This document shows, one piece after another, positions 17,115-25,073 of a stretch of DNA of 64,000 nt. Every line of letters begins with the position of its first letter. Position 1 is the stretch's first letter. Source of the stretch: Acididesulfobacillus acetoxydans (lineage in GTDB: Bacteria > Bacillota > Desulfitobacteriia > Desulfitobacteriales > Desulfitobacteriaceae); assembly GCF_902729405.1 (NCBI RefSeq), contig NZ_LR746496.1:2604001-2668000 (forward strand), in the 5' to 3' direction. The notes below the pieces were generated by a model that saw only the letters and a list, made by a program, of their open reading frames with translations, was not told the origin of the DNA and did not search any database. The translations under genes were made by a program, and so were the position numbers.

Positions 17115-17164
17115 TGTGATTGAGGTCTGTGATTGAGGTCTATGATTGAGGTCTGCGATTGAGA
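17115..17164. repeat. 13-bp tandem repeat, about four copies
   Basis: TGTGATTGAGGTC at 17115-17127 and 17128-17140, TATGATTGAGGTC at 17141-17153, then TGCGATTGAGA. Lies 30 bp before the start of the radical SAM gene; phase and unit suggest slippage expansion. Confidence 0.85.
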
Positions 17165-17195
17165 AGTATTATTTGAGAAGGAAAGGTGATATCCA

Positions 17196-18686
17196 GTGAA
17201 GATTCTTCTGGTCTACCCCGAATATCCCGTTACATACTGGGGTTTCCAGTATGCCTTGAAGTTCGTTTCCAAACGGGCCAGCTTTCCGCCTCTGGGTCTC
17301 ATGACCGTGGCGGCCATCCTTCCTGCGGACGCTGAGAAGAAACTGGTGGATTTGAATGTGGAACCCCTCAAAGATCGGGACATTCTTTGGGCTGACTACG
17401 TTTTTATCAGTGCCATGGTGGTGCAAAAAGCGTCGGTTCTGGAAATTATTCGGCGTTGTCGGGACTTGGGGGTCAAAACGGTAGGAGGGGGTCCTCTGTT
17501 TACATCCGAGCCGGAGGAATTCGCTCAAGTAGACCATTTGGTCCTGAATGAAGGGGAGCTGACCATTCCCCAATTTCTTCGGGACCTGGAGAAGGGAGAG
17601 GCGGTCCACCTTTATACATCGACCGAATGGGCTGATCTGGAAAAGACGCCGGCTCCTCAGTGGAACCTTATCAAGCAGAAGGCATACGCTACCATGAATA
17701 TCCAATATTCCCGCGGCTGCCCGTTCAATTGTGAGTTCTGCAATATCACAACTCTTTACGGCCGCATTCCCAGAACCAAGGGTGTGCCTCAGCTGCTTCA
17801 TGAGTTGGATACCCTGTATGAGTCCGGCTGGCGGGAGGGCGTATTTTTTGTAGACGACAATTTTATCGGAAACAAGAAAAAGTTGATGCAGGAAGTCCTG
17901 CCCGCCCTGATTGACTGGATGGAGGCCAGGAACCATCCCTTCGCGTTTTTGACCGAGACGTCCATCAATCTGGCGGATGATGAGGAGCTCATGCGGCTGA
18001 TGGTCAAAGCGGGTTTTGATACGGTCTTTATCGGGATCGAGACGCCGAATGAAGAGAGCCTCGTGGAGTGCAACAAGATGCAGAATAAAAACCGGGATCT
18101 CATTGCCTGCGTGAAAAAGATTCAGCGCTTTGGGCTCCAAGTGCACGGGGGCTTCATTGTCGGCTTTGACAACGACACGTCGTCGATTTTTGATTCCCTA
18201 ATCAACTTTATTCAGCAGAGCGGCATTGCCGCTGCCATGGTCGGGTTGCTCAACGCGCCCCGCGGGACCAAACTTTATCAGCGGCTGGCCGGAGAGGGCC
18301 GCCTGATCGAGGGATTCAGCGGCAGCAATACGGACTTCAGCATGAACTTCATTCCCAAAATGGACAAAGAACTGCTGGTCAAAGGCTATAACCGGATTGT
18401 GGAGACGATCTATTCGCCCAAAAAATACTACGAACGGGTGCTGACTTTCCTTCAGGAGTACAGTCCCGTGAAAGCCGGCAAAATCCCGGTAAATTTTGAG
18501 CATGTGATGGCCTTTGCCAAGTCGGTGGTTCGCCTGGGTATCATCGGCAAGGAGAGACGCTATTACTGGCGGCTGATTACCTGGTCTTTGTTCAAGCGGC
18601 CGGACGTTTTTCCTTTGGCGGTTACCCTGTCAATTTACGGTTTCCACTTCCGGAAGAGCTTCAAACATACAGCCATAGAGACGTGA
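17196..18686 (+). CDS. B12-binding domain radical SAM protein (DUF4070 type, HpnP-like)
   Basis: A 496-residue protein. The N-terminal cobalamin-binding-like Rossmann domain (about 1-150) starts MKILLVYPEYPVTYWGF and has GGGPLFTSEPEEF and LNEGELTI. The radical SAM core begins at YSRGCPFNCEFCNITTLYG with the CxxxCxxC cluster ligands, and VFIGIETPNEESL and GGFIVGFDNDT follow. A C-terminal DUF4070-like helical region includes SPKKYYERV. The same architecture occurs in HpnP (hopanoid C-2 methylase) and many uncharacterised homologues. No hopanoid genes are visible here, so methylation of another lipid or cofactor is equally likely. GTG 17196 follows AAGGTGAT. Confidence 0.88.
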   Translation: MKILLVYPEYPVTYWGFQYALKFVSKRASFPPLGLMTVAAILPADAEKKLVDLNVEPLKDRDILWADYVFISAMVVQKASVLEIIRRCRDLGVKTVGGGPLFTSEPEEFAQVDHLVLNEGELTIPQFLRDLEKGEAVHLYTSTEWADLEKTPAPQWNLIKQKAYATMNIQYSRGCPFNCEFCNITTLYGRIPRTKGVPQLLHELDTLYESGWREGVFFVDDNFIGNKKKLMQEVLPALIDWMEARNHPFAFLTETSINLADDEELMRLMVKAGFDTVFIGIETPNEESLVECNKMQNKNRDLIACVKKIQRFGLQVHGGFIVGFDNDTSSIFDSLINFIQQSGIAAAMVGLLNAPRGTKLYQRLAGEGRLIEGFSGSNTDFSMNFIPKMDKELLVKGYNRIVETIYSPKKYYERVLTFLQEYSPVKAGKIPVNFEHVMAFAKSVVRLGIIGKERRYYWRLITWSLFKRPDVFPLAVTLSIYGFHFRKSFKHTAIET

Positions 18687-18971
18687 GGTGCCGCTGATTA
18701 AGCGATCGCCCACTTGCCGATAAGAGCGCTTACGACTACCGGGACGGAAGGGCGAGGAGCCGTTCTATGCAAGCGCTCGCTTACTCGGGCTATCGGGGCG
18801 CGGACCGAGTTTTCTTGGGTGGAGTGATGTCAAAAACATTCCATCCCTAATATAATGGTTTAGCAAGATATAGTGGTTTAGCGAGGAAAATAGAGGAAGG
18901 TGGACTTTGCCCGAATTAATTACGGAAAATCCGATACTAGTCTGAAGGATTGGCTCATTTGTATTTTTTTG

Positions 18972-18999
18972 TTGACAAGCGCAAACTTTATGCTACAAT
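18972..18999 (+). promoter_or_regulatory. Sigma-A promoter of speD
   Basis: TTGACA (18972-18977), 16-nt spacer, TACAAT (18994-18999). Perfect -35 and near-perfect -10, about 95 bp upstream of the speD start, leaving a long leader. Confidence 0.85.
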
Positions 19000-19009
19000 T
19001 TAACTCGAT

Positions 19010-19079
19010 AGGAATTTGGGTCACCGGACCTGGCGGGGTCCGGCTCGGATTCCTTCATATTTTGCCAGCAAAAAGGGGG
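19010..19079 (+). promoter_or_regulatory. Structured speD leader, candidate cis-regulatory RNA
   Basis: An inner GC stem CCGGACC/GGTCCGG (19024-19030, 19037-19043) with loop TGGCGG. An outer AGGAAT/ATTCCT (19010-19015, 19049-19054) encloses it. Downstream TTTTG-CCAG-CAAAA forms a second small stem just before AAGGGGG (19073-19079). The loop TGGC (19031-19034) is complementary to GCCA (19064-19067), so a pseudoknot next to the ribosome binding site is possible. It matches no riboswitch class I can name. It sits between promoter and speD, whose substrate is S-adenosylmethionine. Confidence 0.5.
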
Positions 19080-19092
19080 CAACGATGACAAG

Positions 19093-19470
19093 ATGAGCAA
19101 TTCTTTGGGACGTCATGTGTTGGCTGAGATTTACGAGTGCAGCTTTGACATTCTCAATGACCGGGAGAAAGTCGAGCGCATCATGGTCAACGCAGCTTTG
19201 GAGGCAGGTGCAGAGATCCGGGAAGTGGTTTTTCACAAGTTCAGTCCCCAGGGCGTGAGTGGGGTAGTCGTGATTTCCGAATCCCATCTTGCGATTCATA
19301 CCTGGCCTGAACTGGGGTATGCAGCTGTTGACGTCTTCACATGCGGGGAACGTGTCAATCCCTGGGATGCCTGTAATTACGTTACGGAGCAATTTAAGTC
19401 CGGTCACATGACTGCTACGGAAATTAAACGAGGAATCGTTGAAGATCCTAAGGAAGCAGTAAATCTTTAG
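19093..19470 (+). CDS. speD: S-adenosylmethionine decarboxylase proenzyme
   Basis: Provides decarboxylated SAM for spermidine synthesis. The 125-residue bacterial class 1B proenzyme self-cleaves between Glu63 and Ser64 in [15 protein letters not shown], making the pyruvoyl group on Ser64; His69 and Cys84 (DVFTCGE) are the usual catalytic partners. N-terminal [11 protein letters not shown] is typical. The length is normal for the family. No spermidine synthase gene is adjacent. ATG 19093 is 13 nt from AAGGGGG, a slightly long spacing that may matter for control by the structured leader. Confidence 0.96.
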   Translation: MSNSLGRHVLAEIYECSFDILNDREKVERIMVNAALEAGAEIREVVFHKFSPQGVSGVVVISESHLAIHTWPELGYAAVDVFTCGERVNPWDACNYVTEQFKSGHMTATEIKRGIVEDPKEAVNL

Positions 19471-19514
19471 GAGGGATATTTATTTTATTCCGTACTAAGA
19501 TGTGGGTAGGGTAG

Positions 19515-19562
19515 CAGGCCTTGCAATCTCGTAACGAGGTGGGCAAGGCCTGTTGATTTATA
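19515..19562 (+). terminator. Hairpin after speD
   Basis: Perfect 10-bp stem CAGGCCTTGC/GCAAGGCCTG (19515-19524, 19543-19552) with an inner CTCG/CGAG, then TTGATTTAT. Probably terminates speD; the T-run is interrupted. Confidence 0.6.
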
Positions 19563-19585
19563 GCACGGGCGAAGGAAATCGAGCC

Positions 19586-20188
19586 ATGCCGGCGAAATAC
19601 TTAGCAAGAGATACAAGAGATATTGAAAAGTGCGGGCGCCAAGAGTCGGGGAGGACGGAACGGATGTCAATGCTCGTTAACGGAATGGATGTCTATGCTT
19701 GTTATCAGTGCGGCAAATGTTCCGCCAGCTGTCCGGTGTACTTTGCGATGGACATTTTGCCTCATCAGATTCTCAGGTTGCTGCAGATAGGGGAAATGGA
19801 TCAAGTTCTGGACTGTGAGTCGATCTGGCTCTGCACCCTTTGTTCGGCTTGTTCCACCCGCTGTCCGCGCGGTGTCGATTTGCCGGTCATTATAGAGGAA
19901 CTGCGCCGGGCGGGTTTGCGCAGGGTATCCGGCCCGGGAAGGAGCCAGCGCGCTTTTCACAACTCGGTCCTGCGCTCCCTTGAGCGCCACGGCAGGGTCT
20001 ATAAAGCGGGGCTTGCGGTCTCCGGCCATCTGAGCACCGGCAGCCGCCAGAGGGACGCCCGCCTGGTCTTGGCGCTCTTAAAGCGGGGAAAGCTGAGAAT
20101 GTGGCCTTCGCGTATACGGGGGAGGCTTGTCGTTCGGGGTTTCTTTCAGAGGGTACAAGCCGGGCAGGAGGGGGAGAAAGATGTCTAA
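19586..20188 (+). CDS. hdrC: Heterodisulfide reductase subunit C-like iron-sulfur protein
   Basis: An electron-transfer subunit with two [4Fe-4S] clusters. The 200-residue protein has YACYQCGKCSASCPV and WLCTLCSACSTRCPRG, both CxxCxxCxxxCP. Start is uncertain: ATG 19586 has GAAGGAAA upstream; ATG 19664 (MSMLVNGMDVYACYQC) would give the more usual HdrC length before the first cluster. The C-terminal 70 residues are basic. It overlaps hdrB by 8 nt. No hdrA flavoprotein is present in the window, so the pair may receive electrons from another donor, possibly linked to menaquinone given the operon downstream. Confidence 0.9.
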   Translation: MPAKYLARDTRDIEKCGRQESGRTERMSMLVNGMDVYACYQCGKCSASCPVYFAMDILPHQILRLLQIGEMDQVLDCESIWLCTLCSACSTRCPRGVDLPVIIEELRRAGLRRVSGPGRSQRAFHNSVLRSLERHGRVYKAGLAVSGHLSTGSRQRDARLVLALLKRGKLRMWPSRIRGRLVVRGFFQRVQAGQEGEKDV

Positions 20189-21074
20189 CTATGCCTTTTA
20201 TCCGGGTTGTTCTCTGCATAACACTGCCCGGGAGAGCAGTCAGTCACTTCTCTTGGTCATGGACCGCCTGGGGATCGGCTATGACGAGGTACCCGATTGG
20301 AACTGTTGCGGGGGCACCTCCGCCGTGTCGCTGGATGAACAATTGGCCGTGAACCTAGCTGTTCGCAACCTCCTCCAGGCCAAGTCCTTGGCGGGTGACG
20401 GTCTGGTCGTGCCTTGTGCCCATTGTTACCACCGCCTTATGTCAGGGAAAAGGAGGGTGGAGTCCGATCCCGACATGCGCCGGAGAGTGGAGAAGGAGCT
20501 CCGGCATCCCGTTGAGGACCTGCCGCCCGTTTACAATGCCTTGCAAGTCATGGAGAGAGCGGAGATTCTGGAGAAGATCAGGCTCTACGCCGTAAAAAGC
20601 CTGAGTGGTCTTAAAGTAGCTTGCTATTACGGCTGCCAATTGGTACGGCCACCGCGGCTGACTAATTTTGACCATCCCGAAAATCCGACCGGACTGGATA
20701 GAATTGTTGAGATCCTGGGTGGAGAAGCGGTTCCCTGGCCTTTGAAAACGGAATGCTGCGGAGGAAATCTGTCTTTCGCTAAGCGGGACGTTTCCGAAAA
20801 ACTCGCCCAGCGCATTTTGGACATGGCGATCGAATGCGAAGCGGAGTGCATCGTGACGGCATGCCCCATTTGTCAGGCTAACCTCGACCTGCATCAGTTT
20901 CAACTGTTTCACCGCTCCACGGGTGCGGAAGCGGCGTCTGCCCGCAAAAAAATCCCCGTTTTCTTTTTCAGCCAACTGATTGGCTTGGTATTAGGCTTCG
21001 ATTCGCACGCCGTCGGGCTGAGCAGACACTTTATCCCGGCGTGGGAGGCGCTGGCCTTGGCGGGGATTCGCTAG
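20181..21074 (+). CDS. hdrB: Heterodisulfide reductase subunit B-like protein (CCG domains)
   Basis: A 297-residue protein with two cysteine-rich CCG domains that in HdrB hold noncubane [4Fe-4S] clusters and reduce disulfides. Domain one has YAFYPGCSLHNTARE, DWNCCGGTSA and VPCAHCYHRL; domain two has ACYYGCQLVRPPR, KTECCGGNLSF and TACPICQANLDLHQ. All expected cysteines are present. ATG 20181 follows GGAGGGGGAG and overlaps the end of hdrC. The menaquinone genes begin 117 bp later on the same strand. Candidates for its substrate are a thiol-disulfide couple or a protein disulfide; not decidable from sequence. Confidence 0.92.
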   Translation: MSNYAFYPGCSLHNTARESSQSLLLVMDRLGIGYDEVPDWNCCGGTSAVSLDEQLAVNLAVRNLLQAKSLAGDGLVVPCAHCYHRLMSGKRRVESDPDMRRRVEKELRHPVEDLPPVYNALQVMERAEILEKIRLYAVKSLSGLKVACYYGCQLVRPPRLTNFDHPENPTGLDRIVEILGGEAVPWPLKTECCGGNLSFAKRDVSEKLAQRILDMAIECEAECIVTACPICQANLDLHQFQLFHRSTGAEAASARKKIPVFFFSQLIGLVLGFDSHAVGLSRHFIPAWEALALAGIR

Positions 21075-21190
21075 TCCGGAATTGGTAAGTTTCAAATTTT
21101 AGGGGAATACTTAGGCATACGAGTGCAGGAATTCGTGGAGAAATCTAGAATATAATGTAGGTTAGTCTCGGAACAAGGGGAGATAAAAAC

Positions 21191-21946
21191 GTGCCGCAGG
21201 CGCTGAGTTTCAGTGAAGAATTAACGGAAGTCCAATCACAGCTGAGACGCGAGATCCGGTTCAAAGCGGCGGATTTCCGCGAACTTGTGGAGTATTCGCC
21301 GGATGTGTTACAGGCTGACGCATGTCCCGCGATTGTCATTGCGGTGAGCCGGGCGTGCGGTTTTTCGGCTCCGAGTGTAGTCAAGTTAGCGACGATTATT
21401 GAACTCATTTTTCTGGCGGACCAAGTCCATGCTCTGATGAAAGACGATGAGAACCTCAGCGAAGAAGGACGTCAGTTTCCTGTTCTCGTGGGGGACTATC
21501 TCTATGGCAGGTTTTTTCTGGACTTATGTCGGGACGGGTTGTTACCCTTTCTGAAGCCTTTGGCGGAAGTGATCGTCGCCATGAGCGAGGGCGGCATTTC
21601 ACGCTGGCTGGCGCAGGAACGGGAGCTCTCCCCCCGGGAGTGGCTTCGCATATTGAAACAGGAACGAGCCAGCCTGACAGGTTTGGCGGGCCGTCTGAGC
21701 GCGCGGCTGGCGGGAACTTCGGAGGCCGTGCAAGAAACGGCCGCCTGTTGGGGACAGGCTCTGGGGCTGGCCTGGGCCGCACGCCAACAAGGACTGGGAG
21801 AGTCTTTCGTGCAGACGCAGTTAGCCAAAGCCGAGCGGATAATCCGGCAGTTCCCGGAGACGCTGGAGTTCAAGGTGCTCTATGAGCTCGTGGATTTTAT
21901 GGGTGGGGAACTCCTGATGGATGGAGGAATGTTGCGCCATGCATAA
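21191..21946 (+). CDS. Degenerate polyprenyl synthetase-like protein, probably non-catalytic
   Basis: A 251-residue helical protein that aligns with trans-prenyl diphosphate synthases but lacks their active site. IIELIFLADQVHALMKD (about 69-85) corresponds to LELIHMATLVHDDVVD of the active synthase at 26333, with the first two Asp of DDxxD replaced by Ala-Leu. VLVGDYLYGRFFLDLC corresponds to VQTGDYLLAKSLVLI. The second Asp motif (FQIVDDVLD) is replaced by ALGLAWAARQQ. GTG 21191 follows AAGGGGAG. It overlaps mqnP by 8 nt. A regulatory subunit of a heterodimeric synthase (as HepS is to HepT) is a reasonable inference. Confidence 0.7.
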   Translation: MPQALSFSEELTEVQSQLRREIRFKAADFRELVEYSPDVLQADACPAIVIAVSRACGFSAPSVVKLATIIELIFLADQVHALMKDDENLSEEGRQFPVLVGDYLYGRFFLDLCRDGLLPFLKPLAEVIVAMSEGGISRWLAQERELSPREWLRILKQERASLTGLAGRLSARLAGTSEAVQETAACWGQALGLAWAARQQGLGESFVQTQLAKAERIIRQFPETLEFKVLYELVDFMGGELLMDGGMLRHA

Positions 21947-22796
21947 GGTCAAAGTATTCTTGGAAATGATCAAATTCGAACACACGGTTTTTGCTTTGCC
22001 CTTTGCCTATATGGGGGCCTTTTTAGCGGCGGGGACGGTACCGCCCGCAGGTAAGCTTCTCTGGATTACTTTGGCAATGGTGGGGGCCAGAACCGCGGCC
22101 ATGTCGTTGAACCGGCTGATTGACAGGCGCCTTGACGCTTTGAATCCGAGGACGGCCGGGAGAGCGCTGCCGGCCGGGCACCTCGGTGTCGGGGAAGTTT
22201 CTCTTTACGCTCTGCTTTCGTTTCTTCTGCTGGGGTATTCCGCCTACAGACTTAATCTCCTGGCCTTAGAGCTCATGCCCATAGCGGTCTTTTTTTTGGT
22301 CTTTTATTCGTATACCAAGCGCTTTACCTGGGCTTGCCATTTTGCCTTGGGTCTGGCCCTCGGTTTGGCTGTGCCGGGAGCCTGGATTGGAATCACCGGG
22401 CATTGGGCTTTGGCGCCGGTACTCCTGGGCTTGGGCGTTATGAGCTGGGTTGCGGGATTTGACATCATCTATGCGAGCCAGGACATAGAATTCGACCGCA
22501 AGAAGGGACTGAAATCCATTCCGGCAGTCTTTGGGTTGAAGCGGGGGTTTGAAATTTCCGCATTGCTGCATGTGGCAGCTCCGCTGTTATTTATCATGGT
22601 TGGTGTTGTCCTGCACTTGCATGTGCTGTATTACCTTGGGGTGGCAGTGGCTGTCATTCTCCTTTTCCGGCAGCATCGCCTGGTGTCCGTGGACAACCTG
22701 TCTAAAGTGGGAATTGCTTTTTTTAATCTCAACGGCTATTTAAGTGTACTCATGTTTGTTTTTTCTCTCGCGGATGTCCTGCTCTTCAGGTGGTAG
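21939..22796 (+). CDS. mqnP: UbiA-family prenyltransferase of the futalosine menaquinone pathway
   Basis: Attaches the polyprenyl tail to the naphthoate ring in the membrane. The 285-residue, eight- to nine-helix protein has both Asp motifs: NRLIDRRLDALNPRTAGR and DIIYASQDIEFDRKKGLKSIP. N-terminal FLEMIKFEHTVFALPFAYMGAF is typical of the MqnP subgroup. ATG 21939 follows GGAGG by 12 nt and overlaps the previous gene; an upstream in-frame ATG (21921) sits on the RBS and is unlikely. mqnE and mqnC directly downstream support the futalosine role over ubiquinone-type chemistry. Confidence 0.93.
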   Translation: MHKVKVFLEMIKFEHTVFALPFAYMGAFLAAGTVPPAGKLLWITLAMVGARTAAMSLNRLIDRRLDALNPRTAGRALPAGHLGVGEVSLYALLSFLLLGYSAYRLNLLALELMPIAVFFLVFYSYTKRFTWACHFALGLALGLAVPGAWIGITGHWALAPVLLGLGVMSWVAGFDIIYASQDIEFDRKKGLKSIPAVFGLKRGFEISALLHVAAPLLFIMVGVVLHLHVLYYLGVAVAVILLFRQHRLVSVDNLSKVGIAFFNLNGYLSVLMFVFSLADVLLFRW

Positions 22797-22864
22797 AGTG
22801 ACGGAGCCGGATGTAGCCAACTTCGCCCGCCGCCCCTCGCGAAAAACTTAAGGAGATGTTTGCA

Positions 22865-23986
22865 GTGGATAGATTATTCGCCCGCAGTGAGCTTGCCGAC
22901 TTAATCGAGAAAGTCGAGCGGGGTGTGCGCCTGGATTTTGACGAGGGAGTACGCCTGATGAAGAGCAAGGACATTCTGGCCCTGGGCTGCATGGCTAATC
23001 TGGTGCGGGAGCGCAAAAACGCGGACACCACTTATTTTATTGTCAATCGGCACATCAATCATACCAATGTCTGTGTCAATCTTTGTAAATTTTGTGCCTA
23101 TGGAGTCAGGGAAGGGGACCCCGAGGCTTTCACCTTGTCCTTGGAAGAGATTGAGTCGGCGGCAAGAAAAGCGGCCGCCGAAAATGTTTCCGAAGTTCAT
23201 GTGGTGGGCGGCCTTAACCCGGCGCTTCCTTTCGATTATTATCTGGAGATATTGAGAAGGATCAAACGGATTCTGCCGGATGTGTGCCTGCAAGCGTTCA
23301 CTGCGGTTGAGGTCGATTATTTTACGCAAATTACCGGCCTGAGTGTGGCGCAAGTGCTGAGGGAACTGATGCAGGCCGGGCTGGATTCGCTGCCGGGAGG
23401 CGGGGCTGAGGTTTTTTCGCCCCGGGTCCGCGCCCTGATCTGTGAGAAAAAGATTTCCGGTGAGCGCTGGCTGGAGATTCAGGCCGAGGCGCACCGGTTA
23501 GGGATGCGCACAAATGCGACCATGTTGTACGGGCACGTGGAGAACGCGGAGGAACGAATTGACCACTTGTTGCAACTGAGGAAGCTGCAGGATCAAACCC
23601 ATGGCTTTCTGACTTTCATTCCTCTCCCTTTTTATCCGAAGAATACTCAGCTGGAGGGGAATATGGGGGTCGGCAGCACCACGGGCTTTGAAGATTTGCG
23701 CATGCTGGCCGCGGCGCGTATTTTTCTTGACAATTTCGACCATATCAAGTCGTTTTGGATCATGCTGGGTCCGAAATTGGCCCAGGTATCTCTCAGTTTC
23801 GGAGTGGATGACCTGGACGGGACGGTGGTGGAGGAGCGCATTATTCACGCGGCCGGGGCGGAGACAGGGCAAGTTATGGCCAAAGAGACTCTCATCCGCC
23901 TGATTCAAAAAGCCGGGCGTACCCCGGTTGAACGGGATACACTCTACCGTGTCCGGAAATCCTATGAGTTAAAGGAGAAGCCGTGA
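22865..23986 (+). CDS. mqnE: Aminofutalosine synthase (radical SAM)
   Basis: Joins chorismate-derived 3-enolpyruvyl-benzoate and SAM to make aminofutalosine in menaquinone synthesis. A 373-residue radical SAM protein with cluster motif CVNLCKFCAY (CxxxCxxC), VVGGLNPALPFDYYLE, GLDSLPGGGAEVF and FIPLPFYPKNTQL, all shared within the MqnE/MqnC/CofH group. GTG 22865 has AAGGAG at 22850-22855; the in-frame ATG at 22856 touches the RBS. Its stop codon overlaps the mqnC start. Distinguished from MqnC by IVNRHINHTNVC and the pairing with mqnC. Confidence 0.95.
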   Translation: MDRLFARSELADLIEKVERGVRLDFDEGVRLMKSKDILALGCMANLVRERKNADTTYFIVNRHINHTNVCVNLCKFCAYGVREGDPEAFTLSLEEIESAARKAAAENVSEVHVVGGLNPALPFDYYLEILRRIKRILPDVCLQAFTAVEVDYFTQITGLSVAQVLRELMQAGLDSLPGGGAEVFSPRVRALICEKKISGERWLEIQAEAHRLGMRTNATMLYGHVENAEERIDHLLQLRKLQDQTHGFLTFIPLPFYPKNTQLEGNMGVGSTTGFEDLRMLAAARIFLDNFDHIKSFWIMLGPKLAQVSLSFGVDDLDGTVVEERIIHAAGAETGQVMAKETLIRLIQKAGRTPVERDTLYRVRKSYELKEKP

Positions 23987-25068
23987 TGGAAGCAAAGACT
24001 TGGGCGATCCTGGCAAAGCGGCTGGCGGGAAAACGCCTGACCTGGGAGGAGGGGACGGCCCTGCTGCGAGAAGCAGACCTGCTCACTTTGGGACAGGCTG
24101 CCGACACCGTCCGGGAAGAAATGCATCCGGAGAAGACAGTGACCTTTGTCATTGACCGAAATATTAATTATACCAATATCTGTGCTTGCCGGTGCCGATT
24201 TTGCGCCTTTTACAGGCAGCCGGACGATCCGGATGCCTATGTTTTGTCAGAAGAGGAGTTACATGATAAAATTAGGGAGACCGTGAACTTAGGCGGAACA
24301 CAGTTGCTCATCCAGGGGGGATTGAACCCGGACCTCTCCCTTGAGTATTTCGAAAATATGCTGAGAAGGATAAAAGAACGTTTCGCCATTCATATTCATT
24401 CGTTCAGTCCCCCGGAAATCTGGGACCTGGCCCGGAAATCCGGTTTGAGCATTGAGGAAGTAATCCGGCGCCTGAAAGAGGCAGGGTTAGATTCCATCCC
24501 CGGCGGCGGCGCGGAAATTCTGGCGGACCGGGTGCGCGGAAAAATCAGTCCCAATAAAATCGGCTGGCAAGCCTGGATGGACGTCATGACCACGGCACAC
24601 CGGCTGGGCATGAAGACGACGGCCACCATGATGTTCGGCCATGTGGAGACAGCGGCCGAGCGCGTCTTGCATATGGTGCGCGTGCGGGAGGCGCAGGATG
24701 TGAGCGGGGGTTTTACGGCCTTCATCCCCTGGAGCTTTGCTCCGAAAAATACTGAGCTGGGGGGAGAAGGGAGCACGGGGGTGGATTATTTGCGGACCTT
24801 GGCTGTGGCTCGCCTCATGCTGGACAATGTGCCGAACCTCCAGGCCTCCTGGGTAACTCAGGGAGCGAAGATGGCCCAGGTAGCCTTGCGTTTTGGCGCC
24901 AACGATTTTGGCAGTACCATGCTGGAAGAAAATGTTGTGCGGGCGGCCGGGGTGCAGACACGGGTTCCCTTGAAAGAGATTGTGCGCTGCATTGAGGATG
25001 CGGGTTATACCGCTGTGCAAAGAAACACGCATTATGAAACATTGCATGTCTATGGAAAGGAAGTGTAG
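23986..25068 (+). CDS. mqnC: Cyclic dehypoxanthinylfutalosine synthase (radical SAM)
   Basis: Performs the radical cyclisation of dehypoxanthine futalosine in menaquinone synthesis. The 360-residue protein has the cluster motif CACRCRFCAFYR, LLIQGGLNPDLSLEYFE, IHIHSFSPPEI, GLDSIPGGGAEIL and TAFIPWSFAPKNTELGG, all close to characterised MqnC. The ATG overlaps the mqnE stop in TGATG; GTG 23983 is an alternative with a similar ribosome binding site. mqnA, mqnB and mqnD are not in the window. Confidence 0.95.
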   Translation: MEAKTWAILAKRLAGKRLTWEEGTALLREADLLTLGQAADTVREEMHPEKTVTFVIDRNINYTNICACRCRFCAFYRQPDDPDAYVLSEEELHDKIRETVNLGGTQLLIQGGLNPDLSLEYFENMLRRIKERFAIHIHSFSPPEIWDLARKSGLSIEEVIRRLKEAGLDSIPGGGAEILADRVRGKISPNKIGWQAWMDVMTTAHRLGMKTTATMMFGHVETAAERVLHMVRVREAQDVSGGFTAFIPWSFAPKNTELGGEGSTGVDYLRTLAVARLMLDNVPNLQASWVTQGAKMAQVALRFGANDFGSTMLEENVVRAAGVQTRVPLKEIVRCIEDAGYTAVQRNTHYETLHVYGKEV

Positions 25069-25073
25069 GGCCG

